Below, piece by piece: positions 59,575 to 64,000 of a stretch of DNA of 64,000 nt. Both the position numbers and the translations under genes were made by a program. The notes beneath the pieces are model-generated. The model did not search any database, was not told where the DNA came from, and saw only the letters and a program-made list of their open reading frames with translations. The DNA comes from Acanthopleura granulata (lineage: Eukaryota; Mollusca; Polyplacophora; Chitonida; Chitonidae). How positions within the stretch are numbered: the first letter of the stretch is position 1; every line of letters begins with the position of its first letter. The stretch lies in assembly GCA_016165875.1 (NCBI GenBank), contig JABBOT010000005.1:2816692-2880691 (forward strand). Reading direction: 5' to 3'.

Positions 59575-62500
59575 CTGGACCAAAATACAAACGGTAAACA
59601 CAATGAGCTTATCTCGTCTTAAATTGTGGACGAAAACAACTTAACCGAAGGCTAACGGCAAATGAACACCTAGTCTTATAGATTGTGACACAATGTTCCA
59701 ACTCAGAGTCATATATTCATGGCTTCCTAAGCTGGCGAAGAATTCCTACACGTAGATCTCCAAAAGGACAGCATGCTCCCAAGGTATGGTCCAAATCATC
59801 ATAAATTTGGTGTTGGAGTAACGCCAAATAGCTACGTAATTTAAGTTCGTTGTCGAGCTGGGTTTGGCTAAGTTGGTCGCGCATGCCTCTAGGCGCTGCT
59901 TGGGATAATCGGTGTGGTGTGCAATTTGGAATTAATCGCAAATTAGACCTTTCCAAAACAAAGGATTTAATCGGCTTGAAGCAGCGGGGTTCCGTCTTGA
60001 CGGAAGAAAAGGCTTATGGAGATCGCTTCCTTAGCTATTTGGCTTTACTCAAGCAGTTTATTATGGCTTGGGCGATATCCTGGGCACATGCTGCTCTTGT
60101 TGTTGAGAGGTAGGTACTCTTTGCCCGACCATAGAAGACAAGAGCACATGACTCCGAGTTGGAACACAGAGACACATTCTACAGGACTAATGAACACTTT
60201 GTCTCGTCTTAAGTTGTGGAGGAAAACAACTAAGTAAAACTGAATGGTTTTAAGACCGTAATAAGTCCACAATATCCCTTTGTTCTCGATCTATCAATCT
60301 ATCCTAGTCAGCCTACGCGATAACGATTTGGTGTGGCTGGTTAAAATATATTTTACTATTTTACAAGAACACAGAATAGGTGTTGACTCTTGAACTAACT
60401 CAGATTTGGGAGATGTACGCCATTGTCCGGACATACCCGTCCCAAACAGGCTACTCACTTCTTGTTTTCCGTGTCGTTGTGCAATATTTATATCCAGCTG
60501 GGAACCGAATTGTTAAAAATTCCTAACCCCGAGACAAGAGAAGATATCATTTGGATTTTAAATTTAATCCTAGAATTCACTCCTCCACTCACAGACCTAG
60601 CTCAAAAACGGTTTTATTTAATAAGCTGTGTAAGAATATATGAAACTAATGACTGCACTTTACCGTGGAAACAGGAAACAACGTCTCTTGTTAACGGCTA
60701 TCAGCAAGAGCGACATTGTCTCCATGCTGATCTTTAATACTGGATCCGATGTAAATGGCAACTGCCCGTCTCGGGTTCAAACCATGTATTCCTTTTCATT
60801 TTGCTCCCTCTTTGTCTTCATCCTTTTCGTTTTTGTTATTACTACTACCACTAGAAGTTGTACAGGGCGTACGGAGCCGATTCCCGGAATTGCTGTCCTC
60901 GAGAGCTATATTGTAGTCTTGAATGGCTAGACAGAGAAATATTTGTCATTGAACGGTAATTTACCTTTGTGCATGCGTGAGGGAACATCTAGGCACTAGA
61001 AAATCGCCCGCAGGGCATTGTTGGATGGAGGCTGGTAAGTGCACATACACTCGGAATCCTTTGAAGTCTTGGTAATAAGTTTCAATTTCACTGATTTTGC
61101 TGTCATAATTTCTCCGAAGATTAAAGTATACTTGGAGGGTAATTTTTACCTCCAAGTGGCTGGTCTGCTATTTCTCAGAAAGCTGTTCATGAAGAGTGTG
61201 TACATGTAATTATGCCAGGATTCAAGGTCTGTTTATTCTTTTGTTTATGAGCTATTCATTTACTGGGAATTAGTACTAGAATTATGTCTACCTGAGTGAA
61301 ACAGTTCCTCATTTAAAGATGAAATCAGCTAGAACCATTTAACTGAATGCTCTTCTCGCTCCAGACACAGCTGTAGCCAAAGTAAAACCTCACGATGTGT
61401 CTAAGTGGTATGACCCATAACATGGCCGTTTTAATCAAGTCTTTTAGGCCTTCAGGGCACTTGGATGAGAAATGGTGTCAATCAGAACACTGCACTGCGT
61501 GAACACACTTTTTTTCACAGCAAGCTTTGCGGTAAATTCCCGTATGATCGATTTTACAGTACAAAATTTTCCTAGTTAACAAAAAGCGGGGTTGACGGTT
61601 GTCTTTAGATATTATTTTATCGAAGATGTTCATTGCGGTGAAATTGTATTCATTGAGAGGGAAATACATGTGAACGCAAAGCTACGCGTATCTGGAAAAT
61701 ATGAAGACCACATGGAAACAGACTGTTACCTTTGGAAGAAAGACGACACATAGCGTCAGCGTTGTGCAGAAAAGAAGGAAGGCTCCGATGATGGCGTACC
61801 GATTAGTCGCTTCCAGACTCAGCATCTGGTTCAGAGCGGCCCCGACGGCACTGAATATCACCACGTTATAGATGCAGATACCTATGTACTTGCTGTCGTT
61901 CAGGCCAGATAGACGGACGCCTCTGAAATATGGAAATACAACATGACCACCTTACAGATACAGATACTTATGTACCCTCTGTCGTTCAGACCAGATAGCC
62001 GGACGCCTCTGAAACATGGAAACACGACATGACCAAGTTTTGAAATATGCACAGTATCACCATATAACTGTACAAACATCCATGAAACATAGCTCATTGC
62101 AACTTTAGAGTAACACACTAACATGTAGGTCTCAAACTACCCTGTGGAGGGAAGTTGGCAAACAACCCTTAACTTTTACAGAGTAGAACAATACTACCAT
62201 GGAGCAGGAATAAGTTTACCTCATGTTGTATTTAAACTCGCGTTAGCTATTTACATATATGCAGGGTGAAATTTACACCTAAATGTATGCTATTGCCTTA
62301 TGCCATCTCTGCTCTCTGTTTGACTTTACCGCACTTTGCTCCCCTCAGTCAGATAGATATATATTAATACATAATCTGAAGAAAAGGGAAAGAAATGTAA
62401 AACTATTTCACCAGAAGGACTGACTTTGTTTGCCAGGTTAAGAAGATCCCGAAGATGAGCAACGTCCCCTTCCAGGCATACGTGGTCACCGTCCAGTACA

Positions 62501-63661
62501 ACGTTTTGGTGGAGACACAATCGTATAACAATGGTTGTATGACAATTTTCTCATCATCTGACATCTGAAACAAAAACAAATTTCCAGTTGTGAGTTTTCC
62601 CCGATAACGTGTGTCATTTTTTTCTTTTTCAGAAAGTTCTTAATAATATAAAACACAGAAGAAAAAATCGATTCCGCGGATAAAGTGTAATAGGCCCATG
62701 TCGCTCCGTTTTACTATTACCAAACTGTTATATTACATTATACTGGTCGCCCAAACATGCCGTTATAATAACAAATGTGTTACAGAATAAAATGTCTTTA
62801 GCAGCAAACCCCCTGCAGCCACATATGGATCTGTGTAGAAACCAAATATTAAAACTACGTATGCAGATGAACCGTCAGATACAGACGTCAGACGGTCAGG
62901 TCAGATTTAAAATAACACATGCAAACGGACGGACCGACAGACAGTCGGACAAAATTGCCTACACATAGTATTTTCACATGTAATATACTGAGATAAAGGT
63001 TAAGTAGTACAGATTTAGACAGTTCTATTGGCCTTCGTGTAGATAGGTTGATGAACCCCAAAGAATAAAACGATTTAAGGCGAATGTCGCAACCTGCATG
63101 ATCAGTTCATGCACATCCAGTTTAATCAGTTTTAAACATTGCGGATTTCAGAACCACGCCTTTTCCCAAGAATGCACTTGATGGCTTCCATGGCTTGACA
63201 TATAAGCTTACAATGCCAACGAAAATAGATTTCTTGTTATATCGACATCTATTCTTGTCGAGATCTGTCAATTTATAATGATGAATAGACTTTGATCCTG
63301 TTTCTCTTTCCACAACGTAGCAGAGCCACGCCATGCTGACGTTCGATTTAGAGCTTGTCAAACTGCCCTTTTACCATCATTACAAATGAACGCAAGTCTA
63401 ATGCCCATTCTGCCAGGCAAGTCCTAAGCGAACAATTCAACTCAGTATCCACACGTCCTTTGTGATTCAAAGCTGCTAAAACCCAGCATTACATAAGCCG
63501 AGTTACATGTTAAGGTCTGCTTGACGTTGTATACTCACATATTCTGTCATTTCCACTCTCATCAGATAGATGGGATCAACGAGTTGCTGTGTGAGAAGTA
63601 TCACGAGATCTAGCACCAGGAACACGGCCACCATGCCGAACAGACTCCGGTCCTTGATGGC
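59452..63661 (-). CDS. GABA-B-type class C GPCR, C-terminal part (5' part outside window)
   Basis: Metabotropic receptor of the GABA-B group. Three exons with exact phase joins encode TM4, extracellular loop 2, TM5, the third cytosolic loop, TM6 and TM7. Visible family marks are the LLTQQLVDP end of TM4, KGTLLIFGIFLTWQTK in TM5, the loop LNDSKYIGICIYNV, and LFCTTLTLCVVFLPK at the end of TM7. The loop resembles GABBR2 (LNDSKYIG) more than GABBR1 (INDHRAVG). A fourth, less certain exon (59574-59452) continues phase 0 after FLPK and stops at TGA, giving a short tail with no coiled coil. The Venus-flytrap domain and TM1-3 would lie beyond 64000. The ligand is inferred only from the family; it could be an invertebrate GABA-B-like orphan. 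Confidence 0.82.
59671..60189. repeat. Diverged foldback repeat, arms about 160 bp, in a receptor intron
   Basis: Arm 59671-59833 is homologous to the reverse complement of 60033-60189. Shared blocks are GTTCCAACTC(A/G)GAGTCAT, CAGCATG..CCCA and GCCAAATAGCT; I judge identity at about 65-75%. Outside the arms a hairpin-forming CTTAARTTGTGGASGAAAAC + AACT occurs at 59613-59643 and 60203-60233. Confidence 0.65.
60234..61729 (-). other. Receptor intron after the TM7 exon
   Basis: Intronic if the exon at 59574 is real; otherwise 3' of a different, unseen last exon. A 104-codon plus frame at 60423-60737 has no recognisable motif. No better continuation of FLPK was found here by eye. Confidence 0.4.
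61730..61922 (-). CDS. GABA-B-like receptor exon: ICL3, TM6, TM7
   Basis: Acceptor ATATTTCAG|AGGCGT, donor CCAAAG|GTAACA, 193 bp, phase 2 in and 0 out. Carries LNDSKYIGICIYNVVIFSA and ends LCVVFLPK. The first 60 bp and the acceptor are duplicated 86 bp upstream (see 61860-62031). Confidence 0.9.
61860..62031 (-). repeat. 86-bp tandem duplication of the receptor exon start (pseudo-exon)
   Basis: The intron acceptor and about 60 bp of the TM6 exon are repeated once, offset by exactly 86 bp and with roughly 85% identity. The upstream copy keeps an acceptor (ATGTTTCAG, exon base 62008) and reads RGVRLSGLNDRGYISICI. A donor-like TATCT|GTAAGG follows at 61955, defining a possible 53-bp exon (61956-62008) that would shift the frame. 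Confidence 0.8.
62425..62564 (-). CDS. GABA-B-like receptor exon: EL2 and TM5
   Basis: Acceptor TTGTTTCAG|ATGTCA, 140 bp, phase 0 in and 2 out. The donor ACAAA|GTCAGT is an unusual GTCAGT but gives an exact join. Contains PLLYDC, whose Cys should form the conserved disulfide with TM3, and LLIFGIFLTWQT. Confidence 0.85.
63539..63661 (-). CDS. GABA-B-like receptor exon: TM4
   Basis: Acceptor GATTCCAG|GCCATC, donor GAATAT|GTGAGT, 41 codons in phase 0. Encodes AIKDRSLFGMVAVFLVLDL and the QQLVDP motif, which aligns by eye with TM4 of GABA-B subunits. Confidence 0.85.
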
Positions 63662-63764
63662 CTGGAATCACCATATCAGTGACTTACAGAGAGATGTAGA
63701 GATTCTTGTGTATGGAAAGGACGTCGTGATTTCTGCACAGCCTCCTCCTTTCTATCCGTTAAAA

Positions 63765-63920
63765 TTAAACGATTTTCAAGGCGTACGATGATTTTTCAAG
63801 GTATCATACTATGGCCAAGGTGTTTCATGATTTTAAATGTTTCTTATGATTTTCAAAGTATCCCGTAGTTTTAAAGTTTCCACGTTGAAATTTTATAGGA
63901 TTTTAGAAGTCCCTGAAAGT
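63765..63920. repeat. Degenerate short repeat at the window end
   Basis: The phrase ATGATTTTTCAAGGTATC recurs as ATGATTTTAAATGTTTC, ATGATTTTCAAAGTATCC and TAGTTTTAAAGTTTCC at 25-30 bp spacing, in a receptor intron. Confidence 0.55.
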
Positions 63921-64000
63921 AAAACATTCCACAGATTCCCACATATCTATGTGATTTCCACATAATGTCATTACTTTGCTGTTCCACGTAGGACATTTCA

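Noticed and set aside
60423..60737. 104-codon plus frame in the receptor intron
   Set aside because: Some segments look protein-like, but there is no recognisable domain, and it lies antisense within the presumed last intron.

Overview
The window is animal nuclear DNA. Its genes are split by GT-AG introns, intergenic spacers are long, and short tandem arrays and one abundant tRNA-derived SINE family are scattered throughout. The SINE tail (a 'GCGTAAAACACCAATCAAATAAATAAA'-type 3' end, split here as GCGTAAAACACC + AATCAAATAAA), the AT-rich composition and the gene types suggest a lophotrochozoan such as a mollusc or brachiopod. I cannot name the species from sequence alone. No bacterial genes, CRISPR arrays, rRNA genes or free-standing tRNA genes were seen.

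Three protein-coding genes are supported by reading frames that join exactly across splice sites. (1) Minus strand, 30207 down to 5409: a complete SLC6 Na+/Cl- coupled transporter of 13 coding exons and 638 residues, closest in motif content to creatine/taurine/GABA transporters. (2) Plus strand, 47710 to 52853: a complete six-exon gene for a 183-residue four-helix membrane protein that I do not recognise. (3) Minus strand, 63661 down to about 59452: the last transmembrane exons of a class C GPCR of the GABA-B type. Its N-terminal part lies beyond the right edge.

Layout: 1-5408 is the 3' flank of the transporter, with two degenerate tandem arrays and two SINE copies. 5409-30207 is the transporter gene; its introns hold 42-bp and 34-bp minisatellites and five SINE copies. 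30208-47640 is a spacer with several SINEs and a decayed GIY-YIG/Penelope-like retroelement relic at about 46.4-46.7 kb. 47710-52853 is the tetraspan gene, with a 39-bp array in intron 2 and a 29-bp array in intron 5. 52854-59268 is a repeat-dense spacer: nested inverted-repeat elements at 54.8-56.0 kb, a near-perfect hairpin at 57.55 kb and five identical 48-bp repeats at 58.3 kb. 59269-64000 is the receptor gene, with a foldback repeat and a partial exon duplication in its introns.

The transporter and the GABA-B-type receptor could both work in amino-acid or neurotransmitter signalling, but nothing shows that the three genes are co-regulated. I did not find a convincing new multi-gene system. 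The most interesting points are the in-frame TGA inside an otherwise open candidate C-terminal receptor exon, the duplicated exon start upstream of receptor TM6, and the layered inverted-repeat elements between genes 2 and 3.
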